A DNA stretch of 64,000 bases from Lumnitzera littorea (GCA_024138015.1 JAMXBB010000004.1:82247613-82311612), one strand, 5' to 3'. Shown: positions 46,800-59,445, counted from the stretch's first letter. Notes: generated by a model not told the origin, from the sequence alone. Numbers and translations: made by a program.

Positions 46800-47850
46800 T
46801 TTTTTTTTTTGTAAGTCTTGCAAATTTAGTTTATACAGATCATCAATTAAAGTATCAATAGTAATAACATATGAATATTGAGAACAAAAACTAAATTCTT
46901 CATTTCCAAATGAACAAGTTGGTTTTATCTAAACAAGAAACAAAAATTAAGTTATGTTTAAATGATGGTACATAATAAGTCTCATCCATATCCCAGTAAC
47001 AACCAAACTCAAGTTGTAATCTAAACATTCTAATAGCCCCAACATGTTGCAATTCTTGATATAGATGAATCTTTCAACATAGCTTGGCACTCTGCTCCTT
47101 AGATAACCATACATAGTAACACTTATGTAAATAGTTCTACTTGTATATATCCAATAGGTATAGGTTATTAGGAAAGCTAAATTAATTTCTAAACAAACAA
47201 AATTGAGAGATTAACTTCTTTGCAAGTTACTTTGCATATGTAGAACACCCCTTCACTTAACTAGCTTTTTGCAAAATAAATAGGTGGTACCCTTATCTCG
47301 TTTCATTACATTTGTGAAGTTTCACAACTATAGCTTCGTCCCTCTTATGATCTATTTTCATTTTCTCATCATTAGGAGTTTTATCTTGAGAGTGAATCAC
47401 CACGTGTGCACTTTCAATTTACTCTTGTTTTAACCTTTCCTCTTCTTGCACACATTATGCAATCAACTCATTCAAAAAAAAAATTATTTATTCTTTTAGA
47501 TGTTGTAACTTATCTTAAAAGGACTAAAGTGAGCAAGAAAAAAGATAAAGGCTGGTTATACAAGAATGTCCTCAAAAAATTCCAACTTAAAGGCACTTAG
47601 TCTTGTGACAAGATTAGACACCTCTATGATGTACTCCCTTATATTTCTATTGTTGTTATATTACATTAAAATGGGCTTTCCAAAAATGGTGCTCATTTTA
47701 ACTTTTTCAAAGCTAGCAAATTAGTTTGCCATTTAATTTAGGAACCTTTTAGCTTTTGTCTCATTTGGTATAGCTTCTCAAATGGTATCTTAAATGGGAA
47801 GCATCATGATCATATGTATCATGTGACTAGAAGGCTCTCACTTTTCATAA
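46800..47850 (-). pseudogene. Ty1/Copia gag (UBN2 type) and protease-linker remnant
   Basis: Minus strand, from about 47840 down: 'EAIPNETKAKRFLN', 'FASFEKVKMSTIF' and 'NIREYI', the UBN2-type gag of plant Copia elements. Then come 'LKALKLELFEDILV'-like and 'LNELI' and 'CVQEEERL'-like pieces, a collapsed zinc knuckle ('KGCSTYAK'), and the protease-to-integrase linker 'GAIRMFRLQLEFGCYWDMDE' followed by 'TYYVPSFKHNLIFVSCLDK' (about 47030-46920). The last segment is a strong match to the 'FVVPSFRRNLISVSSLDK' region of Copia pol. No integrase, RT or LTR was recognised nearby, so this is an isolated fragment. Confidence 0.65.
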
Positions 47851-49290
47851 GTAGCCCTTTATTTAACAATACTTTTGTTGGAAATTGTTGCAAGTTTGCT
47901 AATCCTGATTGCATAGTCAAAATCCATGCATCCAAGTAAAATTGTAATATATTCCTTTGATTTATTGAAATTTGTGTTGTTAAGTATTAGAATGTTACTC
48001 AAATAGGAAGAAACAAAAGTTGCGCTAACTAAATAAAAATAAAACAATATACTTACCATTAACAAGAATTTCACACTTTTAATTCATAATAAACATAAAA
48101 GCTATAATTGTCATGTACAATTCATTGATAAACAAAGATCGATACTATAAGAAATACCTTGAATGGGCCTTTGTAAGATACCTAAAACATTATTGATAGT
48201 TAATCCTTGAACAAAAATACTAGTTGTAAATGTTGTCATCTAAAACAGTAATAAATATTGATAAAAATAATTATACCAACAATTTTCACTTGAGCCAACA
48301 AATTGTATGCATGGAAATACTAAAATTATCACATATTCATTTATTACATGTCTATCATATGGCTAAATAATGACCCTATTTTGACCCAATTATTATTTGC
48401 TTAGATATAAGCATATTTTATGCATATATTTGACCTAATATCTAGATATTTTCAAAATAAACCTAAATAGCAAAGGTTACATAGGCAACATATTATCACA
48501 ACTTATCTTGAATATTAAATAATATTTTCAAAGAAAAAAATAGCAAAAAAGACTTCTTTATTTCATAAGATTAGTGGTTAAATAGTATTATAAAAGGAAA
48601 GTAATCTTTTCACAAAAACCAAAGTAACCAAGAAAGGAAGAGAGTCTACAACATATAAGCAAAATCAACCATGTGTATGTTTACTACCCTAAGCTTGAAC
48701 AAGACAATTAACTATGTTTGTATTTATTGTTGCACCAATATATTATATAGGTATGCATGTGAGGTATTGCTTATGTCTGTCTATCAGCTCAAATGGTTTT
48801 GGGATTTTACCTTTTTAAGTACCGAAAACTTAAGGAAAGCAAGAAGAGAGAATGTTTAAGCTTTATGTAATAAGCATAATGTCTATGGTCCAATCGCCAA
48901 AAGTCGAGCTTGAGGACTCCAGTACCTCATGTGAGGATCTTGGTTGAATAACCCAAGATGAGTTCTTCTTCCTATCCTACAATCTTTCCCACTTTGCAAA
49001 GCAAGCCACACTAACAATATCCATGTAACTCCAAACAAACTTAAAGTGCCGACTTGTTTTTGACCTAGTCTAACCTAATGCTAACCTAACCTCTTACATA
49101 ACCAACTTGATCTAGCCTTACCAACTTGCTCCCTATGCCATTACAACATAGAAGACATTAGATCCAAGCTTTCCTAGCCACATGTAGATGTACTACTCTC
49201 CTAGCCAATCTCATCATTTGAACTGACCTCACTAATATAACTTGGGCCCAACATCATCTTATTGTCTTTTTTACCAGAATGCCTGTCTAA
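47851..49290. other. No gene recognised
   Basis: AT-rich to about 48900, then pyrimidine-rich DNA of more even composition to the solo LTR. Short frames here show no domain. Confidence 0.4.
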
Positions 49291-49750
49291 TGTGCCTAGG
49301 AGGCAAAATCACAAGAGCTTAATAAAGCGAGGGATGGGTCCTTCAAAATATTGAAGAAAACATAAGGGTTTACGAAAGTTTAGCAAAACACATATTGTTT
49401 AAGTTGATATTACTCATTAAATGAGTCCAATGTAACCTACTAATATACATAGGTACTAACATAAGGCCTCTCACTACTAATTTTTCCTAAAGGAATTGGA
49501 TAAGAGAAAAGTTGAACTTAGAGCTATGAAATCTCATGAATAAATAAGAGGAGTATTGATGATGCAACAATGATTCTGACTTCAAGCAAATATAACTATC
49601 TATATGCATTCCTTTGGGTTACGAACGAAAGTAAAAACATAAAAGGGTATAAATAAGTAAATTAGCAACTTAGAAATGCTCAAAAGGGTAAAAATGACAA
49701 ATAATTAAAAGATATATCTTCTGCCAATGTAAAGTAGTGGGATACATGTC
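49291..49750 (-). mobile_element. Truncated solo LTR of the 27.5-kb Gypsy family
   Basis: It begins 'tgtctaatgtgcctaggag', as in the LTR at 27546 ('actaatgtgcctaggag'), and continues with 'gggtccttcaaaatattgaa', 'cactactaa' and 'aaaagggta' in the same order. The first 200 bp align best. Similarity fades after about 49700, so the far end is missing or diverged. No internal element sequence borders it. Confidence 0.55.
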
Positions 49751-52498
49751 TATCACATACTAGAGAAATACTATGGTGAAGTCAATGTATGGAGACAGTG
49801 GTACATAATGAGTAGGTTGAGATTAGCAATGAGAGAAATAAGTCAGTTGTTTTTATGGTTTAGTACCCATTAGGCCACTTGTAAAAAAAATAGCACGAAA
49901 ATAGGCCCTAAGTGAAAGATATTATGGGTTTGGGGTATTAAGCCCTATTTCGATTTTCTTTAATTTAACATATATTAAGCCCAGTTTGCTCAATATAAGT
50001 TTCTCGCTATAAAATTAAGGAAAAATATATTTTAAGAAATAATTTAGAGTTGCCAACTAATTAAACTAGTAAAAAGTAAAATTAGGGTTCGCGGGCCGTT
50101 AGTCTACAAATTTTCTAATAAAAATAATTTTTCTAAAAATTTAAATTCAGAGGCTAACCTATTAAGACAACTTACCATGTAAAAATTACCATGTAAAAAT
50201 TACTAAAAAACAACTAATGGGCCTTTATTTTACAATTTTTCTAAAAAAATGTGAAAATATGTAGAAATGTAAAAAGGCATTAAAAAATGATTTATTATTA
50301 TTTTTTATTACGCATTTTCCCTAAAAAATGAAAAGAAAATAAAAAAATTTACAAATTTTACGGTTACGCCGAAAGTACCTATATAGTTGCTAATCAGGAT
50401 CAAACCAATCGTAGTTCTCATTTTTAGAAATGTTTTAGTGGGTTGATAAATTTTATTTTTGAAAATGAGCTAGGTTTAAGGTTTTTAACCAATTTATTTT
50501 TATTAAGAAAAATCCTTAGAAAACCTAATTTTAATTCCCAATTAAAAAAAAAAACCTAAAGACTTGATTTTCAAATAGACTCTAAGTTAATATTTTTTAT
50601 TTTAGGAAAAGCTACTATGTGACAAAACTTAAAAAAAAATCCCAAAACATCTAAATGAGAAAAATAAATAAATAAATAAAAGATACAAGTTTTATGAAAA
50701 TATGCTAATATACAATTATAATGGATAACATGTTGTTTTATGAAAAAAAAAAATGCAATTACTATTGTCAAGATTTGTATTTTTAGGATAAAATTTGCAT
50801 ATAGGTTGTATATCTTAGAAGATAAGTTAATATTTTTTCAAAAATGCAATTTCTCTAAAATATGTGATTTTTCTAAATGATTACCCTAAAGATGCAATTT
50901 TCTAAAAATGCAATATACTAAAAACATGATTCTTAATGATGAATATGCAAATTATGCATAAAATGTTATTACATGAAAATTATTATAAAGATGTGCAAAA
51001 AGACTCAAGTTAGTACTTTCATGCAAATAACTAATTTTTCAAAGTAAAGAGAACTATAACTAAATACCTATACGAAAAATAAAACAAGTTAATGTTATTA
51101 AATCTAAAAAAAAATTAAACCAAATATACAATGCTTAAAAAACTACTAATAATAATAAAATTAAGAATCTAATACTAAAGGACATTTGGGTCGAATCAAG
51201 AACCAAGGTTGTGGATTGGGGTTGCTCCATGGATTCCAGTTGTAAGTCAAAGGAGAACTTCAATAGCAGCGACCTCCTAAGCTCGTCCAAATGACTTCCT
51301 AGCCACCCAAAACGATTAGAGAATTGAAGATTCGTGAGCTTTTTATTGTTGAAACTGAGAATGGTAATAGTGCCTTTATGCCGGGTGGTCATTTAGTAAT
51401 GTTTTGCGATTGGTAGCTATAGAGGTCTTTGGGTGACATGATGATTAGCTTAGGACATTATGAGGGTAGTTTTAGGGGTTTTTTGGTGCGTAAAAGATGT
51501 TGGAAATATCAATTTTGGGTGAAGAAGTGATTTTCATGGTGGTTTGATGAATGGTTATCAGTGTAGGTTTAGGTATGTTAGGTTATGCAAGGGAGAAGAG
51601 TTGAGGTTCATTTGGGTTGAGTAGCATTAATCGTAGTCATGGTGCTTTGGAAGTAGCGTTTGGTTGGGGTTTGGGTTTAAATGGTTGCTCACGATAGGTG
51701 CACAATAGATGGCTAGGAAGGTCATATGGGTATTCTATAGAGTTTAGATCACAGGGTAACTAAGTTGTTAGTTGGGTCTATTAAGGTTAATTGGTGTTCT
51801 TGTGCAACTGTAGGCATGTCTGATTGTTAAAAGAAGATGGGGATCGTATGAAGCAGCGACGGTCGCTGCAGCGTATGTTTGTAGTTTTATGGAGATTATA
51901 GTTTAAGCAAAGCCTAGGGGAACGACGGTAGATGTTTGTGAGAGAGTGGTGACACTGTGACTAACTGTATGTGATTTGGTATGAGAAAGAAAGAAAGGCC
52001 GATGGTAGACTACATAACCAATCGTGTTAGGTTGCTACTGGGTGGTGCTTGTCGTGTGTGTTGTGTTTCTGTATTTGCCATTGAATGAGGGTAAAGTTCA
52101 AGCGTAAGGTATATGGAGTTATGATGGGCAGTCACTTGTGTTTGGATTGAGGGCGAAGATGAGAGTGGATGTGGAGAGCAACATTGTTTCCTCATATTCA
52201 ATTCTCTATATGCATGTGTTGATTTATATTCCCCCTTGAAAGAAAATAATGATCCTCTCATTTTATAAATTTATTAATTGAATCTTTTTTATAATCCCTG
52301 AAGAAGATTTGGGTGCTTTTGTTTTTATCAAATCCTTGATAAATAGATACTAATACTAACCTTTTAAAGATTTAGTTATTTAGATCATAACTTACTAATC
52401 TTTCAACCAAATCTATAAAAATAGGTTTAAGATTTGATAAAGTTTGTTGTTATCTTAGCTTCTTGAAGATATACTCAGTTTTCCCTCCATTTACGGGC
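49751..52498. other. Unclassified AT-rich region
   Basis: 49980-51130 is very AT-rich with short duplications (ttaccatgtaaaaa twice at 50172-50199) and a (TAAA)n run near 50661-50681. It includes one GC-rich phrase, 'gggttcgcgggccgttag' (50085). 51130-52260 is more balanced and may be an old LTR or UTR, but no open frame shows a domain. Nothing supports a gene. Confidence 0.4.
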
Positions 52499-52670
52499 TT
52501 TTCTTGGCCAAAAGAGAAAACTAAGATAAAGATGATGATGGTCACGTACAAGGCGTATGACCTGGCCAAAAATAAAATGCACATACACATGCTATAAGGG
52601 AATCAAACTCTTAACCTCTGATCCTTCCATGCATGAAGTCCATGTGCCTAGTCAACTTAACTGAGCATCT
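52499..52670 (-). mobile_element. Candidate tRNA-derived SINE
   Basis: On the minus strand 'TGCTCAGTTAAGTTGACTAGG' begins an A-box-like region (52667 downwards). About 47 bases later comes AGTTTGATTCC (52609-52599), matching the pol III B-box GGTTCGANTCC at 9 of 11 positions. Spacing is that of a tRNA. The sequence then continues into non-tRNA DNA. This head-plus-body structure suggests a SINE rather than a tRNA gene. Tail and target duplication were not identified. Confidence 0.35.
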
Positions 52671-53176
52671 TTCTCTTCATTTTATGCAATCTGTTATTAC
52701 TTAAGCTATAAAAGTTGAGCCTAACCTTAATCTTTATTTTCAAGTCCAAGCCCAACTTGACCCAAACTTATTTAAATAGCCTCAAAATATACATGCTAAA
52801 TATATTTCAACACCAATTTCGAATTTAATAAATCCTAAGTTTTTATTTTTTTAATAGTCCATCTAAGTTATTAAAATTAGAAAAAATCTATTTTGTGAAC
52901 CTAAATATTTTACTGGACTTTTCCTAATGAAGCTAAAAAATTTTAAAGACCTTAAATTTATTAAATCGTATGTATATTTTCAACTATTGCCTGACCTAAT
53001 CTTAAATGACCAACTGACTTAACCTAGACTCTTTTGGTACTTTGTATTTTTTTCAATTTTTCATTTTTTTAGTATTTTTTTCGATTTTTAATTTTTTGGC
53101 ATTTTTCTTGTAAACCTAGTCCCAAAAAAAAAAAAAAACTAAAACAAAATGATGGCAAGAATAGGATGTCTACATA
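52671..53176. other. Spacer before the Mutator-like element
   Basis: AT-rich with an A-run at about 53126-53140. The true outer end of the Mutator-like element may lie within 53100-53176, but similarity between the two ends is weak there. Confidence 0.35.
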
Positions 53177-53267
53177 GGATAATGAAATTGCATACGGAGC
53201 ACACGACTTCAATTGGGATCAAAATTTGCAATTAAGTCGCATACCCCCCATGTGACTTCAATTCTGC
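53177..53267. repeat. Left inverted arm of the MULE
   Basis: Reverse-complementary to 60353-60440: 'ttgcatac.ga', 'act(t)c/t.a.ttgggat', 'aaatttgca' and '.aagtcgcat' align in order. It contains four copies of a 10-bp motif (AAGTCGCATG and variants) at 53185, 53200, 53234 and 53249 in alternating orientation, forming two imperfect hairpins. Confidence 0.75.
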
Positions 53268-53275
53268 TATATAAA
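53268..53275 (+). promoter_or_regulatory. TATA box at the inner edge of the left arm
   Basis: TATATAAA lies one base inside the recognised end of the left arm. A transcript would start near 53300 and read into the transposase. MULE terminal repeats commonly carry the promoter. Confidence 0.5.
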
Positions 53276-53648
53276 CCCCTAATCTCTGTTGCACTCCTCA
53301 TTATCACACTCATAAATTCTCTCTCCAATATATTTTCAGGCATGAGATTATCTCTTTGACTCACATATTGGTGCCTAGATACTCCCGCTTTTGTATGAAT
53401 TGGTTAGTATCATTTCACCTATCTTTTGAACTATTTTTTTTTATTGTGTAATTTTTTTTTAAATCTTAGTACATATACTTATTTACATTGCGTAGAAAAT
53501 TTTGTGCTTACTTTGTATAAATTGCATCAGTGGTGTGTAAGTCATCATAGTAGATTATAAACATTGTAGTCCGTTGTTGATGATCATGGGAGAAATATTG
53601 TTTAAATAATGCTAGTAACATATTTAGTGAATGTCCTTTTGAAGATAG

Positions 53649-53955
53649 TTGTCGTATAATTATATTATGTTCTCAGAAGTGACAATTTTAAAGAGTGAAA
53701 TGCAATTATCGTATGGAATTTTTGGTAACTTGGTGGTAACCCATGTAATAATCAAGGGGGAAATAATGGATTACGTGAAAATCATCGTCTATGCACATGG
53801 AAATATTTTTAGGGATAGTATGGGAGTGGAATATGATAGGGAGCTAGTAAAAAAGTTGAAAATGAATAAGGGGTCAAACTACACTCCTTTTTTGCACAGA
53901 ATTTGCAATAACATTGGAATTGATATTGCTAGAGTAGAAATTATTTATAGGCATT
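53649..53955 (+). pseudogene. MuDR transposase, N-terminal piece 1
   Basis: The frame 53649-53957 carries 'YVKIIVYAHGNIFRDSMGVE', 'YDRELVKKLKMNKGSNY' and 'LHRICNNIGIDIARVEIIYR', the PB1-like segment at the start of plant MuDR transposases. The likely start is the ATG at 53766. The frame runs directly into the solo LTR at 53956 and resumes at 55391 after the duplicated GGCAT. Confidence 0.7.
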
Positions 53956-55395
53956 GATAAAGGCATATTTTTCATGTTTTAAAGTGTAAATTAAGATAGA
54001 ATTATTATAGATTTTATATAAATCATAAAGAATTGGTACTTAATTATGTTTATTTAGACATTTCAGGAATTAGAGAATTCAAGAGTGGAATTACAAATTA
54101 TTTAGAGGAATTTTAAGCAAATAAACAAAGTTTGAATCAATGCATGCAAATTGGAATTAAAGGCAACCGGATGACATACAACTTGCACCGACAACCTTTG
54201 TTGGCTACACTACCAGCCTTGGATGACTACGTTACCGGCCTAAAAGCTGGCCTTGCACTTACATCGTTGGCCTTCATGAAAAAAAAAACCTTACATGAGC
54301 CAACCTTAATTTTTCATATAAATAGCTTATGTTTCATCGTTTAAGAGAATTTTTGGGACACTTTTTCCTTAGATTTCAAGAGTCGTAGAATAGTTTTAGA
54401 TAGTTTTTGAAGAATTCTTTGGGAAAACCGCTTTGATCATTGAGAGGATTTTGCTTTTGCTAGGAGACCAAGATTGAAGTTGCAATTGAAGATTATTTCT
54501 TTCCAATACAGAATTAGCGACATCTATTTCAATTATTCTTATGCAATTTTGTGAATTACTTATGCTTTCAATTATAAATTTCCTTGCAATTTCAATCAAT
54601 ATTTGTGTTTTTGTTTTCAAATCCATGGCTAACTAAATTTATTTGTGGGAATTGATGAAACCCTAGATAGTTAAGATGATGATTGTGTTCATGTTATAGG
54701 ATTAAGAGATATATGGATGATTCATGATTGCAATTTCTATGATTTCGATTATAATTGTTAGAAACCCTAATGATACAGGAGTTGATTAGGGTTTGTTAGA
54801 AATTCTTAGTTGATTTGATTAATCAATGTAGAAGTAGAGTTAATTGAATTAATTAGAAATGAACTAGAGATTAATGCGATGTTTGGCAATTGATTATTCA
54901 CTAAGACATTAGGGATAATTAATTTAGCACATTAGACAATCATAGTATCGGGAGATATATGATTATAATTTAGAGTCTATTATTAATTGAAAGATGTGAA
55001 AGTTGGCTAATTAATTAAGGGTTTAAATCCTTAAGTTTTAAGGTATAATAATTTCACTTGAATGACTATATAACTATTAATTTATATAATATGATAACAA
55101 TTTGATATGCATAATCTAGGGTGGATTCTATTTTCCCACAATTCTCGATTGATTGCTTAATTTTAGATTTTTTATTGTTATTTTCTTTTCAATATTTTTA
55201 GAGTAATTATTAGATTAATTAATTTAATTTTGATTGCCTAAATATTGATAAGAACTAGCATAGGATTAATAATTTCTTAGTCCTCGAGGGATTAACCACC
55301 TTATTTTCTCTATATTACTTGATTTTTACCTAGTATACTTGCTGGAGGATTCACGATTTATTTTTATATATATATAGTTTAAGCGAATCAGGCAT
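53951..55395. mobile_element. 1435-bp solo LTR (or LTR-like element) with TSD GGCAT, inside the MULE
   Basis: The insert spans 53956-55390, begins TGATAA and ends GAATCA, and is flanked by GGCAT at 53951-53955 and 55391-55395. Removing it and one GGCAT restores the transposase reading frame ('EIIYRH' into 'PTHYEGGVHYEL'). TG..CA ends and a 5-bp duplication define an LTR insertion. It encodes no protein. Phrases such as 'agtcctcgagggatt' and 'tatacttgctggaggattcac' (55282-55355) resemble the ends of large plant Gypsy LTRs. Family not determined. Confidence 0.85.
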
Positions 55396-57370
55396 CCAAC
55401 GCATTACGAAGGCGGTGTACACTATGAGTTGATGTCCATTAGGGATGACGAAGATGTGGAAAACTTCATTAAGATGGCAGAAGGGCTTGGTAAACGAGGT
55501 ATACAACACATTTATGTTCAGATGAGCGAGTAGACTAGTGTGGCTTCTGGTGATAACCTTCCAAACATTGCATCATAGCAAGTGCATTCTTTTCAAACTA
55601 ATTTTCCTATGGTTAATGAGAGTCAACTTCATACTATCACATAAGATGTAGTGCAGGACGATACTGTCAACATTAATATGAGTGAAGAAGCACTTGATGT
55701 AAAGTACGAGGAAATTTGGTAAGAAGATCCGACTTACAATCCTTATATGGAGAGGATGGCTATGGGTTTCAACGGTAGTAATGATGAACATGATGAGGAT
55801 GAAAGCGAAGAGGATGGCGATGGGGGTAAAGAGGAAGGTGGGGACAACGACAATGGGGAAGATGATGACAGTGGAGATATGATAGATTTTAATGTCGTAG
55901 CAAGCCATGTGTCCATGGCTAATCCATTTATACCCACACCAATGCCTGTTACATCTCTTATAACACAACACAACTAACTTATTGTAAGAGATTCAATTCC
56001 ATTCCTAAATATGGGTGGTGATAATGGCTATTTGAAGATGAACAGAATGCATAGTGCAATAACATAACTGATAGCGACGAGTTGAGCGTTAGCATGAGAT
56101 TTGGCACTAAAAAGGAGCTGTAAGATGTGGTCAAGAATTATAACATAAAGTAGCATTGCAACTTTTGAGTACATAAATTGAACTAAACGTTGTAGTACAT
56201 TTACTGTATAAAAAGGGCCAATAGATTCAAGTGTAGGTTTAGAACGTATAAGAAGAAGGTGTATGGTATGTTTATCATAGTGATTTTAGAGGGACCACAC
56301 ACATGTGTTAACCCAACAATAAGATAAGATCATCCCCAGATCGACAATAATTTAATGGCTAAGCGCTTCATTGGTCATGTCAGTACGAACACTAATATTA
56401 CTATTATAGACTTGGTATGGAATATTTAGAGTGAGTTTGGATACACGGTGACCAGAAGCTGGGTGTTCGAGGGGAAGAGAAAAGCAATTGAGATGATGTT
56501 GGTAACTGGGAGAAATTGTACAATAAACTTCCAAAACTTTTAAAGGCCATTAAGATAACAAACCTGAGATCAAAGGTGAAATGGGGGTGCAAAGGTTTTA
56601 CGAAGCTAGGTGTATCTAAGATGAAGTAGGTGTTATAGACATTCGGAGATTGTGTACAAGCATTCAAATAATACCATCCCATCGTTTGCATAGATGGCAC
56701 CTTTTTATATGGTAGGTATGGCCATAAGTTGCTCATTGCATGCATAATGGATGGAAATATCATACCATTGGCTTTCGTACTTGTTAATATGGAATCCAAG
56801 AGGACGTGGTCTTGGTTCCTTCAATATTTAAAGAGGTATGTAGTTAGCAGACAGAAAGAGACTATATGCTTGATTTCAAATAGGCATATTGGTATCAAGA
56901 AGCGTTTGACAATGTAAATAATGGTTAGCAACCACCCTTTGTGGTATGGCGATACTACATAAGGCACATAGCTAGTAACTTCAAGCACAGACATAAAAAC
57001 CAAGCTTGGAAGAAATTAGCAACCATTGCAGGCATGCAAGCGTAGTATCAGAAATTTTCTGCTTTAATGGAAGAGATGTAGAAAGTGAAGGAGGACGCTC
57101 CGCGGTGGTTTGCAAAACTTAACATCAATAGGTGGACATTGTATGTAAATGGTAATTACAGGTTTGGATATATGACATCTAACATAGTTAAGAGTTATAA
57201 TGCAGTCCTTAGAGAGTCCCAAGGCTTACCAGTTACAGCTCTAGTAAGAAGGATTTTCTATAACTGTGTTACGCTGTGGAAGAGGAAGGATGAAGAAATT
57301 TCAAAGGCCATGGTGGGGGGAAGAGTTTACATTACATATGCACAACAACTGATAGAGAAATGGTGAGGGT
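55391..57370 (+). pseudogene. MuDR-type transposase, DNA-binding and catalytic regions
   Basis: Order: 'PTHYEGGVHYELMSIRDDED' (55394-55455), a strongly acidic linker (55780-55880), a decayed N-terminal DNA-binding part ('FGTKKEL' then TAA, 'DVVKNYNIK', 56100-56160), and the MULE catalytic core. The first catalytic Asp is in 'CIDGTFLYGRYG' (56693-56695). 'LLIACIMDGNIIPLAFVLV' and 'TWSWFLQYLKRY' follow. The second catalytic position, SDRH in relatives, reads 'SNRH' (Asn at 56879-56881). Then 'RWTLYVNGNYRFGYMTSNIV' and 'SYNAVLRESQGLPVTALV' (57130-57250) close the core. Many stops are present. Confidence 0.8.
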
Positions 57371-57439
57371 AAGCAAGTGCACATAGGGTTACCAGCTATA
57401 GTAAGCACAATGGACTATTTGATGTGAAGGCCAGTAATC

Positions 57440-57880
57440 GAAGGGATCCAAGTAGAGTGATAAAGGATGGTGGCAAGGTTCACAATGTGGACATAGACAA
57501 TCAACAGTACACATGCTAGAAATGGAAAATTTATAGAATTTCTCACTCCTATGCATTTATAGCTACAACGGAGTTTAGGACGAATGCCCTAAACCATCTT
57601 GGTCCTTGGTACAAGTGGATACACCAAGTTAACGTATACTAGAGACATTTTTACCCACTAGGTGATGAGGTTAATTGGCCAGAAGTAGACTATCCAAAAC
57701 TTAAACCGTAGTCTAAGCTAAAGAGAGTGAAAGGCAAGCCTAGGACAAAATGTTATCACATGGAGATGGATGTATACGAAGTGCTTGATAAGAATAGATG
57801 TAGTCATTGTCGAAGGGAAGTACAAATCAAGCGTAGATGTCCAGATCTGAATAGGGCTAGTAAATCGTATTGTTATAATT
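57440..57880 (+). pseudogene. MuDR transposase C-terminus: SWIM-like region and zinc knuckle
   Basis: 'YTC' then TAG then 'KWKIYRISHSYAFIA' (57508-57560) is the place of the SWIM zinc finger, but its usual 'PCSH' is altered to 'SHSY'. 'HFYPLGDEVNWPEVDYPKLK' (57645-57707) is the standard segment after it. A zinc knuckle ends the protein: 'RCSHCRREVQIKRRCPD' (57797-57847), with the three Cys in place but Gln where the His should be. Confidence 0.7.
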
Positions 57881-58144
57881 TGCATATGCATACGCATAAA
57901 TTTAATATTCATTTACATTGTCTAGCCATTTCACATTACTTGCAGTGTCATAAACAATTGTCAAACACTTTTGTAGATTAGATGGATCTAGGACACATCG
58001 ACACCTCAATTTTAGGTGAATAGGCATCCCATCACTTCTAAGATGAATGGAAGGGACGAGTACATCTTTTATGACTTCTGTCATTCATTCAATACATTGT
58101 TCGTGTTACTATGCTAATATTTGTGTCCATATGACTTAATGCAG

Positions 58145-59445
58145 GCATTAGGTGCTCTTATAGTAAGATGACATGAGTTGGCCATGAAGAAGGAGGGAGA
58201 GCTCATCCTACTAGATCTACGCATGATGCTATACTTAGAGGAGGCTAGAATTATGGTTATCAATTGACTTCCATTCATCTAGATGGACTAGTACCTAATA
58301 ACCGCCTTGGTGGAGCTGTGGAGGCTAGAGATGCATACCTTCCACATGGCATATGGTGAGATGACCATTATGTTGCAGGATATGGAGGTCTAATTAGGAG
58401 TGAAGGTGGATGGTGCCACTGTCACCAACAGCACTAACATGACTTAGGCGAACGTAACAAGAAACTTGCTAGGCAATGTTCCACCTTCCACCGATGCTAA
58501 GGCAGACGCGTATGATTATCGTAGCTAGCTAACAGGTTCAAGATTATACTTAGACATGTGGCTAAGGAGACGGCAAAGTGTCACACTCATATATATATCA
58601 TCCAGTTGATTGGAGAATTGTTATTTGCAGATAAGTCTTTTAGCTATGTCCATCTCATGTATCTTCCTCTATTCAAGGGGTTTTGGGTGGTAGGGACTTA
58701 CAGTTCGGATTCAACTTGTCTTGCATGGCTGTATCAAGAGTTATGCAATGCTATATGAACCAATATATCTAAGATTGGAGGTCCTATAATTCTACTTCAA
58801 GTTTGGGCGTAGGACCATTTCTCATGCATTGTCCCCATTAGTAGGTCTAGCTTCATGATCATGGATGGTATCCTTTTAGCCAGTTAATGGCGAGTAGAGA
58901 TGAGCACTACTCAAGGATCGATACACGTAGTCTAGTTATATCGTAAGGTGTTTGACTTACGGACAAGTCATCAGGTATACACTTTACCCTTTCAAAACCT
59001 TAATGTCAAACATGTTAATATTTGCTCTTCTAAGTTATGTATATTTCATTATAGGTTGTGTGGCAACCTTACTCTAATGACTTGTTGCAACTCCTGCCTC
59101 TTATACGCACGATTAGTCGAAATGTATGGATAGCTAGAGTTCCATTCATCTGCTTCCACATCATAGGGTTTTACTTATCATATTTTGTTATCTGCTAATT
59201 TGGGGGCCACTAGATAGAGCCTTAGCTAGTGTAGGTTAGCAAGCAGCTCAACCGGCATAATCTAAAAGGTCACATAGATAGATTAGAGAGTAGTGCATGA
59301 TGGATACATTCGACAATGGGTAGATTGGCGCTTGTGGGTCATTTATCCCTAGCCAGTTTTTAGTGTAGACCTTGATTACTAGCGGTGGTATAAGCAACAC
59401 ACCCGCTAATAAATCACATACTTGGGTATGGTGATAGGTCATTTA
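58145..59445 (+). pseudogene. Plant mobile domain (PMD) coding region, three exons
   Basis: After a candidate acceptor (ATGCAG|GC, 58144), the frame gives 'YLITALVELWRLEMHTFHMA', 'YGEMTIMLQDMEV' and 'LGVKVDGATVT' (58285-58420). 'HLMYLPLFKGFWVVGTYSSD' and 'TCLAWLYQELCNA' (58650-58755) follow. An 80-bp intron (58975-59054, CAG|GTATAC..TATAG) precedes 'VVWQPYS' and 'VPFICFHIIGF' (59055-59180). 'VHDGYIRQWVDWRLWVIYP' (59295-59350) and 'RWYKQHTR' complete the domain. PMD proteins act in silencing and development in Arabidopsis (MAIN, MAIL1). This copy has stops throughout. Whether it was fused to the transposase or a separate gene is undecided. Confidence 0.8.

Noticed and set aside
55573..55973. 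Minus-strand frames up to 132 codons opposite the MULE transposase
   Set aside because: They mirror the acidic GAT/GAA-rich linker, which reads as Ser/Pro- or Leu/Ile-rich sequence on the other strand.
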